A model generated the notes under the pieces. That model was not told the DNA's origin, did no database searches, and saw only the letters and a list, made by a program, of their open reading frames with translations. Shown here one piece after another: positions 43,038-51,458 of a DNA stretch of 64,000 nucleotides. Each line of letters begins with the position of its first letter. Position 1 is the first letter of the stretch. This DNA is from Pseudomonas sp. 6D_7.1_Bac1 (lineage in GTDB: Bacteria > Pseudomonadota > Gammaproteobacteria > Pseudomonadales > Pseudomonadaceae): the NCBI RefSeq assembly GCF_025465945.1, contig NZ_JANLNW010000051.1, forward strand, positions 186,001 through 250,000, given 5' to 3'. Made by a program: the position numbers and the translations under genes.

Positions 43038-43901
43038 ATGTTCGACAGCCCCATCCGTGAACAGCTCGACCACCTTCAGAACCTGATGGCTGACCAGCCG
43101 TTGCTGGTGCTCACGGGCGCCGGCATCAGCACGCCGTCGGGCATCCCCGATTACCGCGACACCGATGGGGTGCGGCGCGGTCGGCAACCAATGATGTATC
43201 AGGAATTTCTGAAAGCCCCCGAGTCACGCCAGCGTTACTGGGCGCGGGCGATGCTCGGTTGGCCACGGGTTCGGCAAGCACGGCCGAACCAAGCTCACGA
43301 AGCCTTGGCCACGTTGCAGGCGCAGCAGTTGATTGCCGGGTTGATCACCCAGAACGTCGACACCTTGCACGATCAGGCCGGCAGCCCGGACGTGATCGAG
43401 TTGCATGGCAGCCTGCACCGGGTGCTGTGCCTGGATTGCGGCCAGCGCAGTGACCGGGACTCGATCCAGCGCATCATGGAAACGCAAAACCCGTATCTGG
43501 CGGGCGTCGACGCAGTTCAGGCACCCGATGGCGACACCCTGCTCGCCCCGGCTTTCGTGTCGCACTTTCAAGTCCCCCGTTGCCCTCACTGCGAAGGCGA
43601 GCGAATGAAACCGGACGTGGTATTTTTCGGCGAGAACGTTGCGCAAGCCACTGCCGCCAAGGCCATGGCTGCTGCTGAACAGGCCGCGGGGTTACTGGTG
43701 GTGGGCTCGTCGTTGATGGCGTTCTCGGCGTTTCGCCTGTGTCGCGCAATCACCGACCGTGGCAAACCGCTGATCGCCATCAATCTGGGCAAGACCCGCG
43801 CCGATGATTTGCTGGACATGAAGATCGAGGCGTCCTGCGAACAGCTGTTACCGCTGTTGGCAGAACGCCTGAGCCCTGTCAGGCCATTTCTGCCTGTTTG
43901 A
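43038..43901 (+). CDS. NAD-dependent protein deacetylase, SIR2 family
   Basis: 287 residues. The NAD site is LTGAGISTPSGIPDYRD; QNVDTLHDQAG and the catalytic His in ELHGSLH follow. Zinc Cys pairs are CLDCG and CPHCE. It removes acyl groups from protein lysines. The insertion between the Cys pairs is longer than in CobB, as in other Pseudomonas class II-type sirtuins. Its last 23 bases overlap the 3' end of the convergent hcnC. Confidence 0.9.
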   Translation: MFDSPIREQLDHLQNLMADQPLLVLTGAGISTPSGIPDYRDTDGVRRGRQPMMYQEFLKAPESRQRYWARAMLGWPRVRQARPNQAHEALATLQAQQLIAGLITQNVDTLHDQAGSPDVIELHGSLHRVLCLDCGQRSDRDSIQRIMETQNPYLAGVDAVQAPDGDTLLAPAFVSHFQVPRCPHCEGERMKPDVVFFGENVAQATAAKAMAAAEQAAGLLVVGSSLMAFSAFRLCRAITDRGKPLIAINLGKTRADDLLDMKIEASCEQLLPLLAERLSPVRPFLPV

Positions 43902-45138
43902 TCACAGCCGTTTTCTGCGCCTCAAACCGATCCGCCAGGAACGGTGTGATGTCCAGTGGCAACGGTTCGTTATTCACTAATTTGTCCAGCAACACCCCGG
44001 TGATCGCCGACGTCAGGATGCCGGTGCGGAAATGCCCGCAAGCGTTGAGATAGCCCTGAACCCCCTTCATCGGCCCCAGAATCGGCAATTCATCCGGTGA
44101 ACCTGGACGCAACCCCGCCCAGCAGCGCTTGAGGTTGATGTGTTCAAGCTCGGGAATGCAGCGGATCGCGCCTTGCACCAGGCCATTGATTTCTGGGAGG
44201 GTGGTGGTCACGTCGAAACCTTTGTCTTCGGTGGTGCTGCCGATCAGGATTTCGCCGTTATCTTTCTGCGCCAGGTAGCAATCACTGGTGGTCAGGCAGC
44301 CGCGCAAGACCTTGGGCATGCGCTCGGTCAGCAAAATCTGGCCTTTGACCGGCTTCACCGGAATGCTGATGCCCGTGGCTTTCAGGCTGAGCTCCGCGGC
44401 CCAGGCACCTGCGGCGTTGATCAAGGTGTCACAACGGAACGCTCCGGCCTCGGCCGTCTGCACGCCGATGACCCGTGAACCCTGGCGCAACACGTCAGTG
44501 ACGTTGGTGTTGAAGTACATGTCGACGCCATTCTGCCGGGCACCTTCGGTGTAGGCATCCGCCAGACGAAACGGGCTGACCTGATGGTCGCAGAGAAACT
44601 CCAGCGCTCCGCGTGCTTCATGGCTGACGCTCGGCTCGGCCTCGCGCAGCGCGGCCTGATCCAGCCAGCGCACCTGATCGGCCAGGTGTGGAATGCAGGC
44701 AACAATGTGCTCGGCGTACAAACGGTCCTCATCGTCGTAGATCACGAACTTCAGCCCGGTTTTTTCGAACTTGAAATCCATGCCGTGATTCTCCTGCAAC
44801 TCGCGGTGCAGGTCCGGGTACATCGCATTCGATTGCAGGGCAAAATCAAAGAACGAATCCGGCAGGATGTGCGGTGTACTGGAGTCGACCGCCACCGCTG
44901 CGCCCTGGGTTTCGCGCTTGCGGTTGGCCGACATCATACGAAAGAAGATCACCCCGCAGCCCAACCCCACCGACTCGCCAATCGCCCAGAGGCCGCCGGC
45001 TGATGCGCGGGTTGCGTTGCCTGGGCGCTTGGCGTCGATCAGCGCGATTTTCAGATTTTTGCGTTTCGACAGTTGATAGGCACACGAAGCCCCAATCACA
45101 CCGCCACCGGCAATCACCACATCGTAGAACTTACTCAT
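43879..45138 (-). CDS. hcnC: Hydrogen cyanide synthase subunit HcnC
   Basis: 419 residues, a FAD-dependent D-amino-acid oxidase-like subunit. It has the dinucleotide motif VVIAGGGVIGASCAYQLS at the N-terminus and CWAGLRPGSPDELPILGP near the C-terminus. With HcnA and HcnB it forms the membrane-bound glycine oxidase that makes HCN and CO2. It starts inside the end of hcnB (8-base overlap). Its 3' end overlaps the sirtuin gene tail to tail. Confidence 0.95.
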   Translation of the reverse strand: MSKFYDVVIAGGGVIGASCAYQLSKRKNLKIALIDAKRPGNATRASAGGLWAIGESVGLGCGVIFFRMMSANRKRETQGAAVAVDSSTPHILPDSFFDFALQSNAMYPDLHRELQENHGMDFKFEKTGLKFVIYDDEDRLYAEHIVACIPHLADQVRWLDQAALREAEPSVSHEARGALEFLCDHQVSPFRLADAYTEGARQNGVDMYFNTNVTDVLRQGSRVIGVQTAEAGAFRCDTLINAAGAWAAELSLKATGISIPVKPVKGQILLTERMPKVLRGCLTTSDCYLAQKDNGEILIGSTTEDKGFDVTTTLPEINGLVQGAIRCIPELEHINLKRCWAGLRPGSPDELPILGPMKGVQGYLNACGHFRTGILTSAITGVLLDKLVNNEPLPLDITPFLADRFEAQKTAVIKQAEMA

Positions 45139-46540
45139 GATTCAACGCATCCGTGCCAAGGTTCTGGAAAGCTGAAAAAGGAATCGGATCAATCGGGAAA
45201 CGCGGTCGCAACCAGCCCACATCCGGGCGTCCGGTGGCTTCTCGCAGGCGATCGCTGCAATAGCCGACACACATCCGCCCCTGACAATCGCCCATGCTCA
45301 CCCGCGTGCGCATTTTCAGGCTGGCCATGTCTTGAACGCCTTGGGACAGCGCCCGGTCAATGTCGGCACGGGTGGCTTTTTCGCAGCGGCAGATCACTGT
45401 ATCGGCAGCCGGCAACGCCGTTTGCCCGGCACCGCGCTCGGTGTAGCGATCCACCGCCGCGCGAAAACGCACGATGGACTTGAGCTTCGCCAGGTAGCCA
45501 TTGCGCAAATGCAACGCTAGCTCGGTGCTCAGCACATCGCGCTGCACGAGGATCGACAGCGCTGCGATTCGACCGCTGAGCATCGCTGCTTCACCGCCAC
45601 GAATCCCGCCCATGTCGCCGGCCAGATGAATGTGCGGTTCGCTGCTTTGCTGCCAGATATTGGCCGTGGCTCGCAGATAACCGTCATCGCTGAAGCCATG
45701 CTCCAGTCCCATTTGCTGACTGAGCTGAGTGCGCGGAATAAAGCCATAGCCCACCGCCAGGGTCTGCGCCGCCACCTGCTCGGCGCGACTCAGGTCTGGC
45801 TGCCAACTGCTGGAATAGGGTGCGACCGTCACACTGCGCAACTCACCCTCGCCTTGCGCCTCGACCACGCCCCAACCGTAGCGCATCGGGATCCGGTGCA
45901 ACTTCAGATAGGCGAGCATGCTCAACCCGTCGAGGAACAATTGCGGCTTGTTCAGCAGTGCCAGGCTTTCCTTGGCGATCTTGCCGAACGCACAGGCCTC
46001 GAATACACCGGCGACCTTCACCCCGGATGCATGCAATTGACAGGCAACCAGCGGCAACAACGGACCGGTGCCAGCGATCACCACCGGGCTTTGCGGCTTG
46101 ACCACACCACTCTTGATTTGCAGCTGCAAACCGCCCAGCAGTATCACGCCCGGCAAGGTCCAGCCAGGGAACGGTACGCTGCGTTCATGGCATCCGGCGG
46201 CGAGCAACAATTGCGGGTAGGTGATTTCCTGCACGTGTTCGTCAGCGTCCAGCATGACCAACGCCCGAGTCCCTTGCGCACCAATGACCCGAGTGTTCAA
46301 ACACACATCGATCAGCGCACAACGGTCCTGGAAGTCGCCATGCAGCCTGGCCAGATCCTCGGCGTAACGCGGCCCCAGATAATCAAGCTGTACGCCGTCA
46401 CGCAACGGCCCGCGATACACCACGCCGCCCAGTCGAGAAGCCTCTTCGAGCAACGTGCAGTGCACGCCGTGCTCGGCCAGTTCAATGGCCGCCGCCATGC
46501 CGGCCGGGCCGCCGCCGACGATTACCGGATGCAGGCTCAT
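45131..46540 (-). CDS. hcnB: Hydrogen cyanide synthase subunit HcnB
   Basis: 469 residues. It has a FAD/NAD-binding pyridine nucleotide-disulfide oxidoreductase fold: VIVGGGPAGMAAAIELAEHG at the N-terminus and LAGDMGGIRGGEAAMLSGR near residue 330. Its C-terminal BFD-like [2Fe-2S] domain has CRCEKATRADI and CQGRMCVGYC. ATG 46540 is preceded by AGGAGG; the longer ORF start at 46675 lies within hcnA. It overlaps hcnA by 4 bases (ATGA). Confidence 0.95.
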   Translation of the reverse strand: MSLHPVIVGGGPAGMAAAIELAEHGVHCTLLEEASRLGGVVYRGPLRDGVQLDYLGPRYAEDLARLHGDFQDRCALIDVCLNTRVIGAQGTRALVMLDADEHVQEITYPQLLLAAGCHERSVPFPGWTLPGVILLGGLQLQIKSGVVKPQSPVVIAGTGPLLPLVACQLHASGVKVAGVFEACAFGKIAKESLALLNKPQLFLDGLSMLAYLKLHRIPMRYGWGVVEAQGEGELRSVTVAPYSSSWQPDLSRAEQVAAQTLAVGYGFIPRTQLSQQMGLEHGFSDDGYLRATANIWQQSSEPHIHLAGDMGGIRGGEAAMLSGRIAALSILVQRDVLSTELALHLRNGYLAKLKSIVRFRAAVDRYTERGAGQTALPAADTVICRCEKATRADIDRALSQGVQDMASLKMRTRVSMGDCQGRMCVGYCSDRLREATGRPDVGWLRPRFPIDPIPFSAFQNLGTDALNHE

Positions 46541-46851
46541 AGTGCCTCCTGCTCGGCAATACGGTTGACCACGGTTTCGACCTGCATTCCCGGCTGCACC
46601 AGGGTCTGGCAGGCGCGGCGCTTGTGTCGGCCGTTGATTTTCACCAGGCAGCATTGGCACACGCCCATGCCGCAATAGGCCCCGCTGATCTGATCGTGAT
46701 CGTTGCGTGCGACCTGGCGCACGCCGAGGGATTGAATGACCGTCAGCACGGTTTCGCCAATCGCGGCGCTGACCGGCTGGCCATTGAGTTCGATGGTCAT
46801 ATCCGCCTGTTGCAGCGGCTGAATATCAAAGGTTCGATCTAGGCGTTGCAT
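46537..46851 (-). CDS. hcnA: Hydrogen cyanide synthase subunit HcnA
   Basis: 104 residues, the same length as P. aeruginosa HcnA. A [2Fe-2S] ferredoxin-like domain holds CGMGVCQCCLV and RRACQTLVQPGM. ATG 46851 was chosen because it gives the same N-terminal length as the P. aeruginosa protein and puts the GGA Shine-Dalgarno of the Rsm site upstream. An in-frame ATG at 46863 lies inside that Rsm site. It is the first gene of hcnABC. A MITE begins only 56 bases upstream of the start. Confidence 0.95.
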   Translation of the reverse strand: MQRLDRTFDIQPLQQADMTIELNGQPVSAAIGETVLTVIQSLGVRQVARNDHDQISGAYCGMGVCQCCLVKINGRHKRRACQTLVQPGMQVETVVNRIAEQEAL

Positions 46852-46859
46852 TGCATAGT

Positions 46860-46869
46860 TCATCCGTGA
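46860..46869 (-). promoter_or_regulatory. RsmA/RsmE binding site at the hcnA ribosome binding site
   Basis: The minus strand reads TCACGGATGA, an exact match to (A/U)CANGGANG(U/A). The hcnA ribosome binding site is the best-studied RsmE target in P. fluorescens CHA0, and the core UUCACGGAUGAA of the structurally studied RNA is preserved here. This predicts Gac/Rsm repression of cyanide production at translation. Confidence 0.9.
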
Positions 46870-46907
46870 AGGGGTTGGGTAAAGGTTGCCAGCTCCATGC
46901 TGCACTA

Positions 46908-47115
46908 GGCTCTGTACGAAAACTGCCTGCGCGTCGACCAGGCTGCGTTAAAAACAGGCTCGGACGAACGGAGTGAGAACGTCCGAAGGACGGCCCGAAG
47001 GGGCCGCGCAGCGGATAATGCTCATTTAGGGGCCTAAAGTCGGGTGCGACCCCAGCCGTTCCTCGCCTGTTTTTGCCTTGCCTGATCGCCGCTCGGCGAG
47101 TTTTCGTACAGACCC
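46908..47115. mobile_element. MITE, copy 2 (208 bp, TA target duplication), just upstream of hcnA
   Basis: The termini GGCTCTGTACGAAAACTGCC and GGGTCTGTACGAAAACTCGC (other strand) match copy 1 in opposite orientation, and TA flanks both ends (46906-46907, 47116-47117). It carries two internal segments absent from copy 1, one with palindromes (GCGCGGCCCCTTCGGGCC region). The ends and inner thirds are nearly identical to copy 1. It separates hcnA from older upstream DNA. Confidence 0.85.
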
Positions 47116-47330
47116 TACACCTTGCAAGTCGGCTGATCCGCAAAAAATGCGCCGACCTGTACCGGTAACTCGAAACGCAACATGCGCGCGCCACGGCAAT
47201 GTAGCCGATGCCATGCGACAGGCCTGGAGCGCATACGTTAGGAGTTATTTCACGGGACAATATTGATCCAGGCCAGTGAAAGCCTGGACTCATCCATTTT
47301 TGCAGAACGAGATGATGCGCGCAGGGCGCA
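47116..47330. other. Displaced upstream region of hcnA
   Basis: DNA beyond the MITE up to the next gene. It probably holds the original hcn promoter elements. A perfect ANR box (TTGAT-N4-ATCAA) was not found. A partial dyad ACCGGTACAGGT-like sequence lies near 47158-47172. Nothing else is clear. Confidence 0.35.
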
Positions 47331-47870
47331 TCAGTTGGAGAAAACGTACTGCCCCTTGACCTTTTTCGGACCGAAAAAGGCGAAGTCCGGAAACAGCAAC
47401 GACCTCAGACGCATGACAAAAAACAAAATACCCAACGTGAACAACGCCCCCACAGTGGCCACCAGTGGTGCCTCGGCGGCCCCCGAGAACAATCGCGGCA
47501 GTTGGGTAATCGCCAGAACGATGTAGATGTTGTAGGCCTGTGCCGAGTTCTTGTAGAAACCATAAGCAAACAGCAGCGGGACCACGCCGGCAATCGCCGC
47601 CAGGATAAAGCTCGCGCTGGGCCCTATGGTCGCCCCAATAAAATACCCCAGCGCTGCGCCCAGAAATGCCTGAATAAAGCTGATGGTCACCAGCGTATTG
47701 ATTTTTCGGTAATGCGCTTCGTACAGATCCCGATCCGGATAGGCGGCGATCCAGTAGGCGAGCACCCGGTCCCCGACCCCTCCACCGGAAAACGCTTTGA
47801 AGGTCTCCGTCCTGGAGCGGCCTGCTTCAAGCATCGCCTCCAGTTGTCGCTTGATTTCCTTTTTGTCCAA
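47331..47870 (-). CDS. Hypothetical small membrane protein
   Basis: 179 residues. A soluble N-terminal part (about 1-55, KKEIKRQLEAMLEAGRS, with an SGGGVGDRVLAYWIAAYPD region) is followed by four hydrophobic helices. The C-terminus FFGPKKVKGQYVF is cytoplasmic by the positive-inside rule. The start is a TTG (47870) behind GGGGAAG. It does not belong to a family I can name. It faces away from the RR/HK pair and is read toward hcnABC, but the MITE lies between. Confidence 0.7.
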   Translation of the reverse strand: MDKKEIKRQLEAMLEAGRSRTETFKAFSGGGVGDRVLAYWIAAYPDRDLYEAHYRKINTLVTISFIQAFLGAALGYFIGATIGPSASFILAAIAGVVPLLFAYGFYKNSAQAYNIYIVLAITQLPRLFSGAAEAPLVATVGALFTLGILFFVMRLRSLLFPDFAFFGPKKVKGQYVFSN

Positions 47871-48175
47871 AACACTTCCCCTTCGTGGATTCAGGCACAG
47901 TCGTTATCGGCCAACGCTAGTAGAGCGCCGGCATCTTGTCCATCCGTGGCCAGCACCTGAAAGTGGCCACGTCTATCAAGGTAAAAAACAAAAATCGTGT
48001 CACCTTGCCCTGTGTTTCCAGCATCGGCTACTTTCGTTTATAGCTGTAGCGCCTCCAGGCAGGCATGGCCTGATGATATCAATGATTGCCTATATAAAAG
48101 TTTTTTTAGAAACCTCGCGGGCATTTCTTGGCACACTGCCGCCCCGTGTATTTCATTTACTCTCAGGCAAGCCCC
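47871..48175. other. Divergent intergenic region
   Basis: About 300 bases between the divergent membrane-protein gene and the response-regulator gene. It is AT-rich near 48065-48120. No operator or promoter could be fixed. Confidence 0.4.
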
Positions 48176-48859
48176 ATGACTCGAATCCTGACCATTGAAG
48201 ACGATGCGGTCACCGCACGAGAGATCGTTGCCGAGCTGAGCAGCCATGGCTTGCAGGTGGACTGGGTCGCCAATGGTCGAGAGGGCCTGGCGCGTGCAGT
48301 CAGCGGCGACTACGACCTGATCACCCTGGACCGCATGCTGCCGGAGCTCGATGGCCTGGCGATTGTCACCACCTTGCGGACCATGGGCGTATCGACGCCG
48401 ATTCTGATGATCAGCGCCCTGTCCGACGTCGACGAGCGCGTTCGCGGCCTGCGTGCCGGCGGTGACGATTACCTGACCAAGCCCTTCGCCACCGACGAAA
48501 TGGCCGCCCGGGTCGAAGTCCTGCTGCGACGCCAGAACACCGTCAAGGACTACACAACGACCCTGCGCGTGGCCGACCTTGAACTCAACCTGATCAGCCG
48601 TGAAGCCAGCCGCGCCGGGCAGTTGCTGAGCCTGTTGCCCACCGAATACAAACTGCTGGAGTTTCTGCTGCGCAATACCGGGCAGATCCTCTCGCGGATG
48701 ATGATTTTCGAAGAAGTCTGGGGCTATCACTTCGACCCAGGCACCAATCTGATCGATGTGCACATCGGACGTCTGCGCAAAAAGATCGACCCACCGGGCC
48801 AACTGCCGCTGATACGGACTGTGCGAGGCTCGGGTTATGTCATTGCTGAACCCGTCTAA
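48176..48859 (+). CDS. OmpR-family response regulator
   Basis: 227 residues. The receiver domain has IEDDA at the N-terminus, the phosphoacceptor in LDRMLPELDG and the Lys in LTKPFA. The winged-helix output domain is at about 130-225 (LLPTEYKLLEFLLRN, VDVHIGRLRKKI-like, VRGSGYVI). ATG 48176 is the natural start; a GTG at 48128 is upstream. The next gene overlaps it by 23 bases and encodes its kinase. The signal is unknown. Confidence 0.92.
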   Translation: MTRILTIEDDAVTAREIVAELSSHGLQVDWVANGREGLARAVSGDYDLITLDRMLPELDGLAIVTTLRTMGVSTPILMISALSDVDERVRGLRAGGDDYLTKPFATDEMAARVEVLLRRQNTVKDYTTTLRVADLELNLISREASRAGQLLSLLPTEYKLLEFLLRNTGQILSRMMIFEEVWGYHFDPGTNLIDVHIGRLRKKIDPPGQLPLIRTVRGSGYVIAEPV

Positions 48860-50231
48860 AGGCTGGCGCTCCTCCAGCAGCCGTTTGCTGGCGCTCTACA
48901 GTTCGCTGTTCGTGGTCTGGAGCGGCCTGCTCATGGGGGTGATGTATTACGAGGTTTCCAGCTACCTGGAGAACCTCGCCAAACATTCGCTGATGCAACG
49001 CCAGCACCTGTTTTCACGCTTCCACGGCGAGCAACTGGATGAGGCGTTGATCGCCAGTATCACCTTCGACCAGCGCGGCATCGACGCTTACGGGCTGTTC
49101 GACGACCAGCATCGGCCTCTGCACGGGTTGATCCGCAAGATCCCTGCCGGCCTGCCGCTGGACGGCAAGATCCATGAACTGGCCGACTGCGCCGACCCGG
49201 ATGACGCCAGCATGCCGTCCGACAGTTGCGACGCCGTGGCGACTCGCACCCTGGATAACCGCTGGCTGGTCCTGGTGCGTGACAACGGTTCGTTATTCGC
49301 CGTCACGCGGATCATCCTGTATGCCCTGTTCTGGGGCGTCTCGCTGACCATCATCCCCGGCATCGCCGGTTGGCACCTGCTGCGCCGTCGGCCACTGCGG
49401 CGTATCCGGGCCCTGCAAGCGAGCGCCGAAGCCATCGTCGCCGGTAACCTGAACCACCGTTTGCCGCTGTCCAGCCGCCGCGATGAGCTGGACATGCTCG
49501 CGGCCATCGTCAACGCCATGCTCGAACGCATCGAGCGTCTGGTGAACGAGGTCAAAGGGGTTTGCGACAACATCGCCCACGACCTGCGCACTCCGCTCAC
49601 CCGGCTGCGCGCACAGCTTTACCGCATTCAACAGCAGGCCGCCGAAGGGTCCGCCGAAGCGACGCAGCTGGATCAGGTGATCGCCGAAACCGACACCCTG
49701 ATGGCGCGTTTCCGTGGATTGCTGCGAATTTCCGAGCTGGAGGATCAACAACGGCGTTCGGGCTTCGTGCTGTTCGATCCGTTGCCGTTGCTGCAGGAAC
49801 TGCACGATTTTTACCTGCCACTGGCCGAAGAAGGTCAGTTGAACTTGAGCCTGCAAACCCCGCCAACCTTGCCAGCGCTGAACGGCGACCGGGCGTTGTT
49901 GTTCGAAGCGCTGTCAAACTTGCTGAGCAACTCGATCAAGTTCACCCCGGCGGGCGGTCAGGTCATTGTGCGGGCAAGCGACAACGCCGGCAGCACACGC
50001 ATCGAAGTACTCGACTCCGGCCCCGGCATTCCTGCGGACAAACGCACAGCGGTATTTCAACGTTTCTATCGCGTTGACGACAACGCTATAAAGGGTGGTT
50101 TCGGCCTGGGCTTGTCGATTGTCGCGGCCATCGTCAACCTGCACGGGTTCAACCTTGACGTCGGCAGCAGCGAACTCGGCGGCGCCCGACTGACACTCGA
50201 TTGCCGCCAGCGTTTGCTGCCCGCGGATTAA
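48837..50231 (+). CDS. Sensor histidine kinase, partner of the preceding regulator
   Basis: 464 residues. Two membrane helices (about 15-40 and 155-185) flank a periplasmic domain of about 115 residues with two Cys (LADCAD, DSCDA). HAMP region: PLRRIRALQASAEAIVAGN. Phosphoacceptor His: NIAHDLRTPLTRLR. ATP-binding boxes: LLSNSIKFTP, DSGPGIPA and GFGLGLSIV. The periplasmic cysteine pair may form a disulfide. The ligand is not known. Confidence 0.92.
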   Translation: MSLLNPSKGWRSSSSRLLALYSSLFVVWSGLLMGVMYYEVSSYLENLAKHSLMQRQHLFSRFHGEQLDEALIASITFDQRGIDAYGLFDDQHRPLHGLIRKIPAGLPLDGKIHELADCADPDDASMPSDSCDAVATRTLDNRWLVLVRDNGSLFAVTRIILYALFWGVSLTIIPGIAGWHLLRRRPLRRIRALQASAEAIVAGNLNHRLPLSSRRDELDMLAAIVNAMLERIERLVNEVKGVCDNIAHDLRTPLTRLRAQLYRIQQQAAEGSAEATQLDQVIAETDTLMARFRGLLRISELEDQQRRSGFVLFDPLPLLQELHDFYLPLAEEGQLNLSLQTPPTLPALNGDRALLFEALSNLLSNSIKFTPAGGQVIVRASDNAGSTRIEVLDSGPGIPADKRTAVFQRFYRVDDNAIKGGFGLGLSIVAAIVNLHGFNLDVGSSELGGARLTLDCRQRLLPAD

Positions 50232-50321
50232 TGCGCTGCATTGGGGGAAATGTCCTACAGGTTTTCAAGGTTGCCGGGTGGGAAGGCGTCGCTCATCCCT
50301 TGAGTAAGCGCTGCACACTCT

Positions 50322-50463
50322 CCGTAGCAGCTGGCGTAGCCTGCGTTCAGCCGGTCCGGGGCGTAGCGGTCGTATTCCCGGCACCACGGTTAATCTGAAA
50401 GACCGCAGTGCCTGATTTTACGACTGCTGCGCAGCCGAACGCAGGCTACGCCAGCTGCTACGG
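50322..50463. repeat. REPIN, second type
   Basis: The left arm (50322-50350, CCGTAGCAGCTGGCGTAGCC...) and right arm (50435-50463) are inverted with one mismatch. The arms begin like the 1198 type but then differ (GGCGTAGCCTGCG against CCGAGCCCGCGAGG). It fills most of the gap between the kinase gene and pncA. The rest of the gap (50464-50623) shows nothing clear. Confidence 0.85.
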
Positions 50464-50623
50464 GGAATGTGCCGTGCCTGAAATCCCATGACTTACCGGC
50501 ATTAGGGTAAGCTCCCCTCACCACAGGGTGTGGTGGTAATCGCCAATGAATAAAAGTGTTTGAGCTCCGTGAGCTGAACCAGACGCTATGCTTCAGGCTT
50601 CACTTCCAGGGAGGTAACCGGCC

Positions 50624-51262
50624 ATGGCGTCCACATCTGCTCAAACACACTGCGCCCTGCTGGTCATTGATGTACAAAACGACTTCACCCCCGGCGGCCG
50701 TTTGGCAGTACCCGAGGGCGATCAGATCATTCCCTTGATCAATCGCCTTGCCGGTCAATTCACCCAGGTGATCATCGCCCAGGACTGGCACCCGGCCGGG
50801 CATGCTTCGTTCGCTTCCAGCCACCCCGAACGCGAACCCTATGACGTCATTCAACTGCCCTACGGCGCCCAGACCCTGTGGCCGGAGCACTGTGTGCAAG
50901 CCACTGGCGGCGCCGCACTGCACGCCGAGCTGAACCTGCCCCACGCCCAATTGATCATCCGCAAAGGCTGTAACCCCGACATCGACAGCTATTCGGCGTT
51001 TCTGGAAGCCGATCGCACGACTCCCACCGGCTTGGCCGGGTACCTGAAGGAACGCGGGATCGACACGGTTTTTATGGTCGGACTGGCGCTGGATTTCTGC
51101 GTGATGTTTTCAGCGCTGGATGCCCGCGCAGCCGGGTTCAATGCCACGGTGGTGCTGGATGCCTGCCGGGCGATCGACTTGAACGGCTCGCTGGCCACGG
51201 CAATGGAGCGGATGGACCAGGCTGGCGTAGGGTTGATCACCGCTGCTGAAGTGTCCGTTTGA
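50624..51262 (+). CDS. pncA: Nicotinamidase
   Basis: 212 residues. It hydrolyses nicotinamide to nicotinic acid for NAD recycling. The N-terminal ALLVIDVQNDFTPGG holds the catalytic Asp; QDWHPAGHASFAS holds the metal-binding residues; IRKGCNPDIDSYSAF holds the catalytic Lys; the nucleophile Cys is in LALDFCVMFSALDA near residue 159. The start has GGGAGG upstream. It stands alone between two REPINs. Confidence 0.93.
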   Translation: MASTSAQTHCALLVIDVQNDFTPGGRLAVPEGDQIIPLINRLAGQFTQVIIAQDWHPAGHASFASSHPEREPYDVIQLPYGAQTLWPEHCVQATGGAALHAELNLPHAQLIIRKGCNPDIDSYSAFLEADRTTPTGLAGYLKERGIDTVFMVGLALDFCVMFSALDARAAGFNATVVLDACRAIDLNGSLATAMERMDQAGVGLITAAEVSV

Positions 51263-51272
51263 GCGAGGGGCC

Positions 51273-51429
51273 CCGTAGCAGCTGCCGAGCCCGCGAGGCT
51301 GCGTTCGGCTGCGCAGCAGTCGTAAAGTCGTAAAGTCGAACAACACGTTCTCCCAAGCAAACCGAGTGCAGAGGATTTGCGAGGACTTCGTCCTCGAACG
51401 CAGCCTCCCGGGCTCGGCAGCTGCTACGG
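51273..51429. repeat. REPIN of the same type as 1198-1346
   Basis: The 35-bp arms (51273-51307 and 51395-51429) are inverted with one mismatch (CTCCCGGG for CTCGCGGG). They are identical in the left arm to the REPIN at 1198. It lies between pncA and the 3' end of the rstB-like gene. Confidence 0.88.
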
Positions 51430-51458
51430 ATCGCGTTACAGCATCACACCAAGAGAGA

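Noticed and set aside
45626..46678. A 350-codon plus-strand frame across hcnB
   Set aside because: Antisense shadow of hcnB, which has an intact frame and the expected motifs.
46864..47330. ANR (FNR-type) box upstream of hcnA
   Set aside because: No TTGAT-N4-ATCAA-like site with acceptable mismatches was found on either side of the MITE; fragments such as TTGCGGATCAG do not have the right spacing.
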